Shown: positions 51,547-61,771 of the stretch, piece after piece
Layout of the letters: the number at the start of each line of letters is the position of its first letter
Position numbering within the stretch: the first letter of the stretch is position 1
The notes under the pieces: model-generated
Databases searched by the model: none
Seen by the model: the letters and a program-made list of their open reading frames with translations, nothing else
Told to the model about the DNA's origin: nothing
NCBI GenBank assembly: GCA_903827245.1
Contig: CAIKHO010000027.1
Coordinates: forward strand, 27,221-91,220
Direction of reading: 5' to 3'
DNA length: 64,000 bases
DNA from: an uncultured Opitutia bacterium
GTDB lineage: Bacteria; Verrucomicrobiota; Verrucomicrobiia; Opitutales; Opitutaceae
Position numbers and translations under genes: made by a program

Positions 51547-53781
51547 CGCATTCTTCCCAAACAGCAGCCGCAGTGAATTCAGGCACACCACGAGCGTGCT
51601 GCCCTCATGGGCCGCGACACCGATGGCGAGAGGCACCGCTCCCCAGGCCGTGGCACACACCATTACGATGACCACGCCCAACGAGATGGTGAGGTTTTGC
51701 CGGATCACCGCCCGCGCGCGCCGACTGAGGCGCTGCGCGGCCAGAAAATTCTCGATGCGGTCATGCATCAGGATCACCTCGGCCTGCTCGAGTGCCGCAT
51801 CGCTCCCCCGCGCGCCCATCGCCACGCTGACGTCCGCCGCCGCCAGGCAGGGCGCGTCATTCACGCCATCGCCGACCATGGCCACGTAGCCGCCGGCCCC
51901 GCGCAGCGCCTGGATCGCCGCCACCTTGTCCTCGGGGGAAAGGCCCGCCCGCACCTCGTCGAGCCCGAGTTGCTTTGCCACGGCTTCCGCGGCGTGGCGC
52001 CGGTCGCCAGTCAGCATCACCGTCTTGATGCCGGCGGCCTTCAGCTGCTCCAGCACGCCGCGCGATTCCGCCCGAATCTGGTCCTGCAGCAGCACCCGGC
52101 CGACCAGGTCGCGGCCGACGACCCACACCTCACTGAGCTCCGCGGCGGCGGGCGGCAGCTTCCGCGCCCATTCGGCCAGCGGCCCGCTCTCGAGTAATTC
52201 CCGCCGTCCGAGGAGCAGGCTCACGCCATCCAGGCGCCCGCGCAGGCCCTGGCCCGTGAGCGATTCAAAATCCTCGAGCTCCAGCACCCGCACGCCTTCC
52301 GCCTTGGCGTGGCGTACGATGGCGCGGGCGATGGGGTGCTGCGACTTGGCCTCCAGGGCATAGGCGAGCTCCATGATCTCGCGCTCCCGCCCCGCCGGAA
52401 AACTCTCCGTCGCCACGACCGCCAACTCGCCCGTAGTGAGCGTGCCGGTCTTGTCGAGCGCGACCACGTTGACATCGGCGAGCTTCTCGATCGCCGCCCC
52501 GCCGCGGAAAAGCACCCCGTGGCGCGCGCCCCAGGCGATGGCAGCGAGGATCGCCGAGGGAATCGAAAGCACCAGGGCGCACGGGCTCGCCACGACCATC
52601 AGCGTCATGGCGCGATAGAAAGCCGAGCGCACGCCGGGGGCGTTGGTGAAAGCCGGCAGATGAAAGCCCAGCCACCAGAGCAGGAACATCGCCGTCGAGC
52701 CCCCGATCACAATGTAGGTGTAGCCAGTGCCAAACCGGTCGGTGAAACGCTCGCTCGGCGCCTTCAGCTTCTGGGCGGTCTGGATCAGCCGGATGATTTT
52801 TTGCAGCGTGCTTTCGGCCGGCAGCCGCGCGACATCGAACTCAACCACACCCCACAAATTGAGCGTGCCGCTGAAAACGGGATCGCCCACCCCCTTCTCC
52901 ACGGGGTTGGCCTCGCCCGTCAGGGCGGATTCGTCGCTCGCGCTCCTGCCTTTCACCACGGCGCCGTCCGCCGAGAACGCCTCGCCGGGGCGCACGCGCA
53001 CGCGCTGCCCGAGCTGCAATTGCTCCACCGCAACCTCCCGCTCGCCGCCCTCCGGCAGCACGATCGTCGCGCGCTTGGGCGCGGTTTTCAGCAGTGCACT
53101 CACCTCGCGCTGGGTGCGGTCGAGCGCGTATTCCTCCATCGCCCCGGAGGCCGAGAACAGGAACAGGAGGAGCACCGCCTCCCCCCACGCATCGATGCAG
53201 ATCGCGCCGGCGGCCACGGCCAGCATCAGGAAATGGATGTCGATCTTCCGCTCGCGGAGATTCGCCCAGGTATCGACCACCGCATCCCAGGCGCCGGCAA
53301 CCAGGCCGGTCAGGAACAGGCCGCGCGCCAGCAGCGGCCAGCCCGGGGCGAGGTATCCGGCCGCGAACCCGGCCAGCCCGGTCGCGCCGCAAATCATGGC
53401 CAGCAGCATGAGGGTGCGCCACTCCTGGTCGCCCGGCTGCGGCTCCGCCTTGATCTCCGGCCATTCCATCTCGCGCCAGAGCCAGAGTTTTTCCGCCGTC
53501 ACGCAGCTGTCCCGCCCCACGACCGTGGCCGCGCCCACCTGCCGCAGCGAATAGCCGGCCGGAGCGGTCTTCGCGGACCGAGCGGACTGCTGTGCCTCGA
53601 CCGCCGCGATCGTTTCGGCGAGCCGGGCCTCGAAGGCCCGCAAGTCGACCGGGCCGACCGTCGCCACGGCCACCGTATGCGCCGACGGGTCGATGCGCAC
53701 CGCGCTCACGCCCGGCTGGGTGCGCAGAAAGCGCACGAGATCCCCGACCCAGTCACCGCCCGCATCGTTGATTGAAGCCAC
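51544..53781 (-). CDS. P1B-4-type heavy-metal transporting ATPase
   Basis: The 745-residue pump probably exports Co, Fe or a similar ion. It has about eight membrane segments, the actuator loop SASDESALTGEANP, the transmembrane SPC motif (VVASPCALVLSIP) in place of CPC, and phosphorylated D443 in LDKTGTLTTG. Later motifs are SQHPIARAIV (SEHP-like), MLTGDRRHAAEAVAKQLG, AMVGDGVNDAPCLAAADV and HEGSTLVVCLNSLRLL. SPC plus HEG(S)T is the P1B-4 signature (CtpD/CoaT). The first 130 residues look like a metal-binding-domain fold without CxxC. GTG at 53781 is chosen because longer frames overlap the divergent helicase. Confidence 0.9.
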   Translation of the reverse strand: MASINDAGGDWVGDLVRFLRTQPGVSAVRIDPSAHTVAVATVGPVDLRAFEARLAETIAAVEAQQSARSAKTAPAGYSLRQVGAATVVGRDSCVTAEKLWLWREMEWPEIKAEPQPGDQEWRTLMLLAMICGATGLAGFAAGYLAPGWPLLARGLFLTGLVAGAWDAVVDTWANLRERKIDIHFLMLAVAAGAICIDAWGEAVLLLFLFSASGAMEEYALDRTQREVSALLKTAPKRATIVLPEGGEREVAVEQLQLGQRVRVRPGEAFSADGAVVKGRSASDESALTGEANPVEKGVGDPVFSGTLNLWGVVEFDVARLPAESTLQKIIRLIQTAQKLKAPSERFTDRFGTGYTYIVIGGSTAMFLLWWLGFHLPAFTNAPGVRSAFYRAMTLMVVASPCALVLSIPSAILAAIAWGARHGVLFRGGAAIEKLADVNVVALDKTGTLTTGELAVVATESFPAGREREIMELAYALEAKSQHPIARAIVRHAKAEGVRVLELEDFESLTGQGLRGRLDGVSLLLGRRELLESGPLAEWARKLPPAAAELSEVWVVGRDLVGRVLLQDQIRAESRGVLEQLKAAGIKTVMLTGDRRHAAEAVAKQLGLDEVRAGLSPEDKVAAIQALRGAGGYVAMVGDGVNDAPCLAAADVSVAMGARGSDAALEQAEVILMHDRIENFLAAQRLSRRARAVIRQNLTISLGVVIVMVCATAWGAVPLAIGVAAHEGSTLVVCLNSLRLLFGKNA

Positions 53782-53867
53782 GACGGAGAAAGGTAGGCAC
53801 GAGGCCTTTCGCCGCAAATTCAATTGCGCCGCACCGGTCCAGATTCCTTGCTCGACAGTTCCTCCGC

Positions 53868-55952
53868 ATGATTGGCCTTCGCGACGACTCCGACTCCTCC
53901 TCCGCGACTCCCCCCGTGAGCCACGCACCGGAACTCGCCGCAAAAATCTTCGCCGGCGGCGGCTGGTTGCAGGCCGGGCTCAGGCTGGAGCACCGGCCTG
54001 AGCAGGAACAGATGGCCCGCACCGTGGCCGCGGCGATGAAGGCCGATGAAACCCTGCTCTTCGAGGCCGGCACCGGCGTGGGCAAGTCCCTCGCCTACCT
54101 CGTTCCCGGCATCATCCAGGCCGTCGACCAGTCCCGCCAGCTGATCGTCTCGACCCACACCATTTCCCTCCAGGAGCAGATCGAGACGAAGGACCTGCCC
54201 CTCTGCCGGCGCCTGTTCAAGGCGGAGCCCGGCCTCGCCGCCTATGCCGACTTCAAGTCCGCCGTGCTCGTGGGCAAGTCGAACTACCTTTGCACCACGC
54301 GCCTCGCCCATGCGCTGGCGGACCGCACCACCCTCTTCGCCGATGACGACTACGCCGAGCTCCAGCGCATCGCCGCCTGGGCCGACACCAGCGAGACCGG
54401 CCTGCGGCATGCCCTGCAGCCGCCGCCGCGCGCCGAGGTCTGGGAAACCGTCAGCGCCGACTCGTCCTCCTGCTCGCGCAAGCACTGCGACGGGGCGAGG
54501 TGTTTCTACCAGCGCGCCCGCGCGCGGCTCCGGTCGGCCAACGTCATCATCGTCAACCACGCGCTCCTGTTCGCGCTGATCAACGCCGGAGGCGCCAAGG
54601 CCCACGGCGCGACCTCCGCGGAGGCCCGCGGCGTGCTTTTCCCGGATGATTTCCTGGTCCTCGACGAGGCCCACACCGTGCCGGAGGTCGCCACCAACAA
54701 CTTCGGCCTGTCGCTCAGCAGTTACGGGATCGAGCGCGCCCTGAAATACCTCTACAATCCGAGGACCAAGCGCGGCCTTTTCCGCAAATTTGGCGGCGCG
54801 GAGGCCCAACAGGGCGTAGTGGACGCGCTGGAGGCCTCGCGGCAGTTCTTCGACTTCCTCGGGACAACGCTGCTGGCCCAGCGTGCCATCGTCCGGGTGC
54901 GTGCGGCCGATGTCGCCGAACCCCTGCTCGACGGCCCCCTTGGCTCGCTCCACCGCATCCTCGGCAAACTCGGCGACCAACTCGAGGACGGACGCGAACG
55001 CGACGAATTGCTCGAGCAAAAAACCCGGATCAAGGGAATCCAGGCCGGCCTGACGGAATGGCTGACGCTCGGCGACAAGGAGCTCGTCTACTGGGCCGAA
55101 CGCAGCGGAAGACGGCAGACCATCGTCACCCTGCGCGGCGCGCCCATCGATGTCGCCCCGGCCCTGCGCCGCCATTTGTTCGGCTGCGGGGTCGGGATCA
55201 CCTGCACCAGCGCCACGCTCGCCTTGGGAGGTGAAATCGCGCCCATGGCGGCACGGCTGGGGGCGGATGATGCCCGGACCGTCATTGTAAAATCCCCGTT
55301 TGATTTCGAGCGCAACATGCGCGTCTACGTCGCCGCCGACATCCCCCTGCCCTCGGCGCAGGACGCGCGCCTCGCCCTCGACGCCCTTGCCGACTACATC
55401 GGCTTCTGCACCCGGCGCGTGCGCGGCGGTTCACTCGTGCTTTTCACCAGCTACAACGACATGCGTACCGTCGCCGCCGCGCTGGAACCGGCCTATCGCG
55501 CCGAGGCCCGCCCTTTTTTCATGCAAGGCGACGCGCTCTCCCGCACCGAGCTCGCCCATCAGATGCGGTCCCTCGGCAACGCCGTGCTGTTCGGCACGGA
55601 CAGCTTCTGGACCGGCGTCGACGTCCCGGGCGATGCATTGTCGCAGGTCATCATTACCCGGCTGCCCTTCGATCCGCCCACGCACCCCATCACCGAGGCA
55701 AAGGCCGAGCGGATCCAGGAGCAGGGCGGGAACCCCTTCAATGAACTCACACTGCCCGATGCGCTGATCAAGTTCCGGCAGGGCGTCGGCCGCCTGATCC
55801 GCACCCAGGCGGACCGCGGGCTGGTCACCGTGCTCGATGCGCGCGTACTTGCGAAGACTTATGGCCGGCTGTTCCTTGAATCCCTGCCCAAGCGGGACTT
55901 TGAGCAATTAACCCTTGCAAACCGCGAGCTGCAATTTCGTCCTTTCGCCTGA
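53868..55952 (+). CDS. DinG-like XPD-family DNA helicase
   Basis: The 694-residue protein is a superfamily 2 iron-sulfur helicase. It has Walker A LFEAGTGVGKSLAYLVPG, a Cys in YLCTTRLAHAL plus SSCSRKHCDGARCFYQRAR for the cluster, LDEAHTVPEV (DEAH), then LVLFTSYNDMRTVAAAL, DSFWTGVDVPGDALSQVIIT and FRQGVGRLIRTQAD. DinG-type enzymes unwind forked DNA, R-loops and quadruplexes. The ATG at 53868 is chosen because the longer frame overlaps the divergent metal ATPase start. It is followed by PP2C after 42 bases. Confidence 0.93.
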   Translation: MIGLRDDSDSSSATPPVSHAPELAAKIFAGGGWLQAGLRLEHRPEQEQMARTVAAAMKADETLLFEAGTGVGKSLAYLVPGIIQAVDQSRQLIVSTHTISLQEQIETKDLPLCRRLFKAEPGLAAYADFKSAVLVGKSNYLCTTRLAHALADRTTLFADDDYAELQRIAAWADTSETGLRHALQPPPRAEVWETVSADSSSCSRKHCDGARCFYQRARARLRSANVIIVNHALLFALINAGGAKAHGATSAEARGVLFPDDFLVLDEAHTVPEVATNNFGLSLSSYGIERALKYLYNPRTKRGLFRKFGGAEAQQGVVDALEASRQFFDFLGTTLLAQRAIVRVRAADVAEPLLDGPLGSLHRILGKLGDQLEDGRERDELLEQKTRIKGIQAGLTEWLTLGDKELVYWAERSGRRQTIVTLRGAPIDVAPALRRHLFGCGVGITCTSATLALGGEIAPMAARLGADDARTVIVKSPFDFERNMRVYVAADIPLPSAQDARLALDALADYIGFCTRRVRGGSLVLFTSYNDMRTVAAALEPAYRAEARPFFMQGDALSRTELAHQMRSLGNAVLFGTDSFWTGVDVPGDALSQVIITRLPFDPPTHPITEAKAERIQEQGGNPFNELTLPDALIKFRQGVGRLIRTQADRGLVTVLDARVLAKTYGRLFLESLPKRDFEQLTLANRELQFRPFA

Positions 55953-55994
55953 ACGTATCGTACCCTAGCCTGCGTTTTTCCCGTCTACCCAAGC

Positions 55995-56720
55995 ATGATC
56001 AAACTGCGAACAGCCGCCCTCTCCGACATTGGCCATCTCCGGACGCATAACGAGGACCGCTTCATGCAGAACGACGCGCTCGGGGTTTACGGCGTGGCGG
56101 ACGGTGTGGGCGGCCTGCCCGGCGGAGAGGAAGCGGCCCAGCTGGCCGTGGATGAAATCACCAAGGCCGTGCAGGGCCTGCCGCCGAACGGCGAACCCGA
56201 CCTCGAGCCCGCCGTCCAGCAGGCCAACCGCAGCGTGGCCCAGCTCGGCCAGCGCATGAGCCCCGGCATGGGCATCGGCACCACCCTCACCTTTGGCCTC
56301 GTGCGGGACGGAAAAATTCACCTGGCCCACATCGGCGACTCCCGCTGCTACGTCTGGCATGCGGGGGCGTTTGAAGCCCTCACCCGCGACCACTCGGTCG
56401 AGAGCGACGCCCGCGTGCGCCGGGCGAAGGGCGAGGTCGTCTATTACCACCAGTCCAATCGCAATGCGCTCACGCGCTGCATCGGCCAGCCGACCCCGCC
56501 CGAGGTCGATCTGCTCACCCGCACACTGGTACCGGGCGAGCGTTATTTGTTTTGCAGCGATGGCGTGACCCGGCTGATCCGCGAGTCTGAGCTCGGGGAC
56601 ATCGTTGGCAGCGACGCCGAACCCCAGCAGGTCCTGCGCGAGATCGTCGACCTGGCGAATAAACGCGGCGGTCCGGACAATTCCACCGGCATCCTCATCT
56701 TCGTCGACGAGGCGCCCTGA
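55995..56720 (+). CDS. PP2C-type serine/threonine phosphatase
   Basis: The 241-residue metal-dependent phosphatase has the PP2C metal-binding residues in HLRTHNEDRF, GVADGVGGLPGGEEAAQLAV, LAHIGDSRCYVWHAGAFEAL, FCSDGVTRLI and RGGPDNSTGILIFV. It looks complete. The usual partner Ser/Thr kinase is not in the window. The TPR gene follows with a two-base gap, so they are cotranscribed. The target is unknown. Confidence 0.93.
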   Translation: MIKLRTAALSDIGHLRTHNEDRFMQNDALGVYGVADGVGGLPGGEEAAQLAVDEITKAVQGLPPNGEPDLEPAVQQANRSVAQLGQRMSPGMGIGTTLTFGLVRDGKIHLAHIGDSRCYVWHAGAFEALTRDHSVESDARVRRAKGEVVYYHQSNRNALTRCIGQPTPPEVDLLTRTLVPGERYLFCSDGVTRLIRESELGDIVGSDAEPQQVLREIVDLANKRGGPDNSTGILIFVDEAP

Positions 56721-56722
56721 CC

Positions 56723-57031
56723 ATGCCCTCGCGGGTGGAGCAGTTTCAGGCGCTGGCCGGCCGGCAGCCCGACAACGAACTGTTTCGCTTCAGTCTCGCC
56801 CAGGCCCTGGTCGCCGATCGTCGCGCCGCCGAAGCGGTGGCCCATTACGAATTTTGCGTGGCTAAAAAGGCCGACTGGATGATGCCCCGCATCCTGCTCG
56901 GCAAGGTGCAGCTCGAACTCGGGCGACACGCCGAGGCTAAACCCCTGCTCCAGGACGCCCTGCGCCTTGCAGTCGAGCAGCACCACGAGGATCCCGAGCG
57001 CGAACTCCGGGCCCTTCTGGCCGACCTGTAG
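56723..57031 (+). CDS. Small TPR-like protein
   Basis: The 102-residue product is all helical, with TPR-like repeats: NELFRFSLAQALVADRRAAE, AVAHYEFCVAKKADWMMPRI, LLGKVQLELGRHAEAKPLLQ. TPRs mediate protein contacts. Its start lies two bases after the phosphatase stop, so it is probably a partner or regulator of that enzyme, which is an inference from operon context. Confidence 0.8.
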   Translation: MPSRVEQFQALAGRQPDNELFRFSLAQALVADRRAAEAVAHYEFCVAKKADWMMPRILLGKVQLELGRHAEAKPLLQDALRLAVEQHHEDPERELRALLADL

Positions 57032-57051
57032 AGGCAAGCGCGGGGCGGCGC

Positions 57052-58116
57052 TTACTTCGTGACCCAGCAGGCGGCGCAATGGCCGGGCTCGGCCTGCTTC
57101 TGCTCCAACACCGGCATTTCCTCGGCACACCGCCGCAGAACCCGCAGCTTCGTGCCACCGACCGTGATCTCGGCCGTTTCTGTTGCGTCCGCGTCCGACG
57201 CCGCCTGCCGCGTGAGATGGCAGCGCGGGTGAAACGGGCACCCACCCGGTGGATTTACCGCCGAGGGAACTTCACCGGGCAGCACGATCCGCCGGCGCCG
57301 AGGCCGGGGATTCAACTCGGGCACGGCGGAGAGTAGCGCCATGGTATAGGGATGCTTCGGGTTCGAGTACAAGTCCCGCGCGGACGCCTGTTCGACGATC
57401 CGACCGAGATACATCACCGCGACGTCGTCGGAGATGTGCTCCACCACCGCGAGGTTGTGCGCGATGAAAAGATAGGCGATTCCGCGCTCCTTCTGCAGAT
57501 CGCCGAGGAGATTCAGGATCTGCGACTGGATCGAGACGTCCAGCGCACTGACCGCCTCGTCGCACACGATGAAGTTGGGATTCAGGGCTAGCGCCCGCGC
57601 GATGCCGATGCGCTGCCGCTGGCCGCCCGAAAACTCATGCGGGTAACGCGTCACGTAGGCGGGATCCAGTCCGACCCGTTCCAGGAGGCCGGCCACCATT
57701 TCGTCCCGGCCACTGCCGCTGGCCAAGCCATGCACCTGCATCGGCTCGCCGATGATATTGCCGACCGTCATGCGCGGGTTGAGACTGCTGACCGGGTCCT
57801 GAAAGACGATCTGCATCTGCCGGCGTAGCTTGCGCAGTTCCTCGCCGCGATAGCTAAAGAAATCCTCCCCCTTGTAGCGGACCGAGCCGCTGGTCGCCGG
57901 GATCAGCCGGAGCAGGGTCCTGCCCACGGTCGATTTGCCGCAGCCGGACTCGCCGACCAACCCGAGAGTCCTCCCCGGCTGGATCGAAAATGAGACTCCA
58001 TCCACCGCCTTGACATGACCGACGGTGCGCAGGAATACCCCCCGGCGGACCGGAAAATACGTGCGGAGGTCATCGACCTCCAGCAGCGGACGCCCGTTGG
58101 CCGGCACCTGGCTCAT
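57052..58116 (-). CDS. Oligopeptide/dipeptide ABC transporter ATPase (OppF/DppF-like)
   Basis: The 354-residue ATPase powers peptide uptake. It has [20 protein letters not shown], Walker [16 protein letters not shown], signature [15 protein letters not shown], Walker [16 protein letters not shown] and the H-loop [16 protein letters not shown]. The C-terminal oligopeptide domain has [16 protein letters not shown], whose Cys residues belong to the solute-specific C-tail. Its start overlaps the end of OppD (ATGA). It is the last gene of the operon. Confidence 0.95.
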   Translation of the reverse strand: MSQVPANGRPLLEVDDLRTYFPVRRGVFLRTVGHVKAVDGVSFSIQPGRTLGLVGESGCGKSTVGRTLLRLIPATSGSVRYKGEDFFSYRGEELRKLRRQMQIVFQDPVSSLNPRMTVGNIIGEPMQVHGLASGSGRDEMVAGLLERVGLDPAYVTRYPHEFSGGQRQRIGIARALALNPNFIVCDEAVSALDVSIQSQILNLLGDLQKERGIAYLFIAHNLAVVEHISDDVAVMYLGRIVEQASARDLYSNPKHPYTMALLSAVPELNPRPRRRRIVLPGEVPSAVNPPGGCPFHPRCHLTRQAASDADATETAEITVGGTKLRVLRRCAEEMPVLEQKQAEPGHCAACWVTK

Positions 58117-59246
58117 GCCGTCACCTCCCCATCGACCTGCACCACGCTGGCCCGCTTATGCTCGATCCGCGGCTCAGTGGGCGGCTTTTCATCGTAACCG
58201 GCGACCTGATGGCATGCCGCCCAGTGGCGCGGTTCCATCTCGCGCAGCAAGGGCTCCTCGGATGCGCAGCGCCGGGGAACACGAAAGCTCTCGCCATCCG
58301 ACATGATCTCCGTCGTCGCCTCCGCCGCGGCCCGCGCAGCCAGTTCCCGCGCCCTGGCACAACGGGGGTGGAACTTGCAACCGCCCGGAAACTGCGCGGG
58401 ATTGGGCACAGTGCCGGGAATCGCGGCCAGCCGCTCCGCCCGTGCACCTAGTTTCGGCACGGACCGAAAAAGTCCCGCCGTGTAGGGATGCATGGGCCGG
58501 TCGAACAAATCCTCCACTGCCGCGCTCTCCACGATGCGGCTCGCATACATCACGTTCACCACATCGGCATTTTCCGCCACCACCCCGAGATCATGCGTGA
58601 TGAGCAGGATGGCCATGCCGGTCTCGCGCTGGAGCTTGCGCAGCAACTCGAGGATTTGCGCCTGGATCGTGACGTCCAGCGCCGTCGTCGGCTCGTCCGC
58701 GATCAGCAGCTGCGGACGGCACGAAAGCGCCATCGCGATCATCACGCGCTGGCGCATGCCACCGGAAAGCACGTGGGGATACTCCTGCAACCGCCGGGCG
58801 GGATCGGCGATGCCCACATCCCGCAGCGCCTGCTCCGCAATCTCGTAGGCCTGCGCCGTTTTCACCCGCTGATGCAGCACGATGGCCTCGGCGATCTGCT
58901 CGCCGATGGAATAGACGGGATTGAGGCTCGTCATCGGCTCCTGGAAAATCATCGCGATTTTTCCGCCGCGGACCCCGCGCATCTCCGGCTCGGGCAGCGA
59001 CAGGAGATCACGCCCGCCAAACCCAACCGTGCCCTGGACCACCCGGCCGGGCGGCGACGGGATCAGCCGCAGGATCGACAGCGCGGTGACCGATTTCCCG
59101 CAACCGCTCTCCCCGACGAGCGCGACCGTCTGGCCCGGGTAGATGCTGAACGACACGTCACGCACCGGCGTGATCTGCCTCGGGCCGGAATTAAACGCGA
59201 CCGAGAGGTTGCGGACATCCAGGATGGGCTGGGCCGATGGTTCCAT
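58113..59246 (-). CDS. Oligopeptide/dipeptide ABC transporter ATPase (OppD/DppD-like)
   Basis: The 377-residue partner ATPase begins [20 protein letters not shown] and has Walker [17 protein letters not shown], signature [16 protein letters not shown], Walker [15 protein letters not shown] and H-loop [17 protein letters not shown]. The C-terminal segment has [16 protein letters not shown]. The C-terminal 60 residues after it (with [16 protein letters not shown]) hold two more Cys/His. The ATG at 59246 is chosen over an earlier start inside the permease gene. It works with OppF on the OppBC channel. Confidence 0.95.
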   Translation of the reverse strand: MEPSAQPILDVRNLSVAFNSGPRQITPVRDVSFSIYPGQTVALVGESGCGKSVTALSILRLIPSPPGRVVQGTVGFGGRDLLSLPEPEMRGVRGGKIAMIFQEPMTSLNPVYSIGEQIAEAIVLHQRVKTAQAYEIAEQALRDVGIADPARRLQEYPHVLSGGMRQRVMIAMALSCRPQLLIADEPTTALDVTIQAQILELLRKLQRETGMAILLITHDLGVVAENADVVNVMYASRIVESAAVEDLFDRPMHPYTAGLFRSVPKLGARAERLAAIPGTVPNPAQFPGGCKFHPRCARARELAARAAAEATTEIMSDGESFRVPRRCASEEPLLREMEPRHWAACHQVAGYDEKPPTEPRIEHKRASVVQVDGEVTA

Positions 59247-59257
59247 GGCTCGCCGGC

Positions 59258-60661
59258 TCAGTCGCTGGCGCCGTCGCGCAGCTTCGGGTCCAGCGCGTCG
59301 CGCAGCGCCTCGCCGATCAGGTTGTAGGAAAATACCGTCAGGAAAATCGCCAGACCCGGAAACACCGCCAGCCACCAAGTAAAGGTGCCGCCCTGCCCCG
59401 TCGCCTGGTTGAGCAGATCGCCCCAGCTGGGCTCGTCGATCAGGCCCAGGCCGAGGAAGCTCAGGACGCTTTCCGACAAAATGGCCGAAGCCACGCCAAA
59501 GCTGGCGCTGACCAGCACGGGCACCAGTCCGTTGGGCAGCATATGCCGGAAAAGCACCGACCGAAGCGGCAATCCTGCGGCAATCGCGGCGAGGACAAAA
59601 TCCTGGTTCCGCAGGCGGAGGAACTCGGCCCGGACGAACCGGGCGTATCCCGACCAGCTCGTAAGCCCGATGATTACCATTACCAGGTAAAGGCTCCGGC
59701 CAAAAAAGGCCACGCAGCTGATCAGCAGGAACAGGGTGGGAATGGCCTCGAAAATCTCGAGCAACCTCATCCCAAGCATGTCCACGCGGCCCGAGAAGTA
59801 TCCCATCACGCCACCCACCGCGCAGCCCGCCACAATGGCAATGCCCGTGGCGATGAATCCAATCGCCAGCGCCACACGCGAAGCGTGAATCATCCGGCTA
59901 AACACATCGGCGCCGTTGATTTCGGTACCCATCCAATGCCGGGTATCGGGCGCCAGGAGCTGGGCATCGGGCTGGTCCCGCAGGCGGTCGGTCGGCGAAT
60001 AGGGTACCGGTGCAGGCAGGGAAAACTGCATACGCCCGGCGCGGCCCAGTTCGCGATACTGGTCGTAGATGATCGTCGTCGGGGGCTTGACCGGGTGCAG
60101 CACCAGTATCCCGGTCAACGCCGCGGCGAACAGGCCGAGGATCGTCCACTGGCGGCTTGAAAGCGGAAGTTTCAGCGGGACCAGCACGAGCACGGCGAGG
60201 TCCAGTCCGAATGCAACGCCAAGGGAGATCACCACGAGCCCTGTCCCGTACTCGTGGCGATACCACGATAGGTCGCGGGCCAGGACCGCCCAGAGCGCCA
60301 GCGGAATCACCAGCGCGAGCAGCCAAATGACAATCCCCACTTTGACCGGCACCGTCATTTGCCTCACCCCGCAGAGGATGATCGTCGCAATGAAGACAAC
60401 GAGGAGAACGACATCGGTCGGCACCAAGTAGCGCCACATCGGGCTTTCCCACCGGCCGTCAACGCGCGCAATCAACGGAAAACTGTTCGCGATAAATGGC
60501 CCGAATACCGCCCCAAGGATGAGCAGGCCGATCCAAGCCACCGCCAGGCGCGCCCCTAGTTGAGACACGGTATCCCGCAGCACAATGGCCATGAGCGACC
60601 GGGGCCGCGCCGCCGGGGCCTTCGCTCCAGTCATGACACTGGTCGCGGTGCTGCTAGTCAT
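59258..60661 (-). CDS. Peptide ABC transporter permease (OppC-like) with extra membrane segments
   Basis: The 467-residue permease is about 50 percent longer than usual OppC (about 300). The first TM ([20 protein letters not shown]) is followed by about four more hydrophobic segments before residue 220, including [56 protein letters not shown] and [18 protein letters not shown]. Then come the OppC-type core [20 protein letters not shown] and the cytoplasmic coupling helix ([20 protein letters not shown]) that contacts the ATPase. Its start overlaps the end of OppB (ATG 60661, stop 60656-60654). Confidence 0.9.
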   Translation of the reverse strand: MTSSTATSVMTGAKAPAARPRSLMAIVLRDTVSQLGARLAVAWIGLLILGAVFGPFIANSFPLIARVDGRWESPMWRYLVPTDVVLLVVFIATIILCGVRQMTVPVKVGIVIWLLALVIPLALWAVLARDLSWYRHEYGTGLVVISLGVAFGLDLAVLVLVPLKLPLSSRQWTILGLFAAALTGILVLHPVKPPTTIIYDQYRELGRAGRMQFSLPAPVPYSPTDRLRDQPDAQLLAPDTRHWMGTEINGADVFSRMIHASRVALAIGFIATGIAIVAGCAVGGVMGYFSGRVDMLGMRLLEIFEAIPTLFLLISCVAFFGRSLYLVMVIIGLTSWSGYARFVRAEFLRLRNQDFVLAAIAAGLPLRSVLFRHMLPNGLVPVLVSASFGVASAILSESVLSFLGLGLIDEPSWGDLLNQATGQGGTFTWWLAVFPGLAIFLTVFSYNLIGEALRDALDPKLRDGASD

Positions 60662-61736
60662 AGGAAACGCGCGGGTCCGCCACGAGGTAAAGCAGGTCCG
60701 CCATGACATAGCTCAGCAAACCAAGGATACCGGCGATGAGTGTTTCCGCCAAAACTAGTTCGCGGTCCCGGGTGTAAACCGCATCGATGACCAGCCGGCC
60801 CATGCCGGGAATGCTGAAGATGTTCTCCACGATGATCGAACCCGCCAGCAACCCGGGCAGAATGTAGGCCGCGACAGTGATCAGGGGCAGCAGGCTGTTG
60901 CGGAATACGTGCCGGAACAGCACCGTGCGTTCGTCCAAGCCCTTGGCCCGGGCCGTCCGCGCATAATCGGCCCGCAGGTTTTCGAGAATGGCGCCGCGCG
61001 TCAGCCGCGAAAGAAAGGCAAAGCCGCCGTAGCTCAGACAGAATACGGGCAACGCCAAGTGCCAGAGGGTGTCGAGCAGCCACCCGCGCTCGAATCCCGC
61101 GCTGGTCCAGCCCGGCAGAAATTGCATGCCGTCCGCGAGGGTGTCGTGCAGCCCCCCCGTCGGAAACCACTGGAAATACTGTCGGTTCGCGAAGAATCCG
61201 ATGAGCATCACGCCCGCCCAGATCGTCGGCACCGACCACAGCGCGAGAAACAGCGTCCCGGTCGTCACGTCTACCATCCCGCCCCGTTTGCGGGCAGCAT
61301 AGATGCCGGTGAAAATCGCGATCGCATAGGTGACCGGAATGGTCAGGGCGTTGAGCAGCAGCGTAAGCGGAACGGCTTCGAGCATGAGTTCGCTGACCGG
61401 CCGGCCCTTGGAAAAGCTCCGGCCGAGATCGGGCAGCTTAAGCCCGAAGCGCGCCGTGCGGGGCCAGCCCTCACCCGTGGACTTGAAGCCGGCCGGGGAA
61501 ATCTGGTTCAGCCAGCGCGCGTATTGCACCACCAGCGGCTGGTCCAGTCCATACCGCTTGCTGTAATACTCCCGGATCGCGCGGGCTTCCTCGGCGCGCA
61601 TCCCGCCGCCCGCTCCCTGCATCAGGGGTCCGCCCACGCCGCCGGGCGAAAGCCCCATCACGAAGAACGCCACCATGGTGATGCCCAACAGCGTGGGTAT
61701 GATCAGCAGCAGCCGTCGGATGATGTAACTGAGCAT
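60654..61736 (-). CDS. Peptide ABC transporter permease (OppB-like)
   Basis: The 360-residue permease begins with a TM (LLLIIPTLLGITMVAFFVMG), has a long periplasmic loop with YGLDQPLVVQYARWLNQISP and then five more TMs. The EAA-type coupling segment is near RADYARTARAKGLDERTVLF, followed by the usual FRNSLLPLITVAAYILPGLL and ENIFSIPGMGRLVIDAVYTR. It pairs with the OppC-like protein. It follows the binding-protein gene by 35 bases. Confidence 0.94.
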   Translation of the reverse strand: MLSYIIRRLLLIIPTLLGITMVAFFVMGLSPGGVGGPLMQGAGGGMRAEEARAIREYYSKRYGLDQPLVVQYARWLNQISPAGFKSTGEGWPRTARFGLKLPDLGRSFSKGRPVSELMLEAVPLTLLLNALTIPVTYAIAIFTGIYAARKRGGMVDVTTGTLFLALWSVPTIWAGVMLIGFFANRQYFQWFPTGGLHDTLADGMQFLPGWTSAGFERGWLLDTLWHLALPVFCLSYGGFAFLSRLTRGAILENLRADYARTARAKGLDERTVLFRHVFRNSLLPLITVAAYILPGLLAGSIIVENIFSIPGMGRLVIDAVYTRDRELVLAETLIAGILGLLSYVMADLLYLVADPRVSYD

Positions 61737-61771
61737 CAGCGTGGCGAGCGTCGACTACCGCTGGTTCAGAC

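Noticed and set aside
52309..53775. Open frame of 488 codons on the plus strand
   Set aside because: It is antisense to the P1B ATPase, whose motifs are complete, and its translation is rich in Arg/Gly/Gln without any domain.
53820..55175. Open frame of 451 codons on the minus strand
   Set aside because: It is antisense to the DinG-like helicase and has shadow-frame composition.
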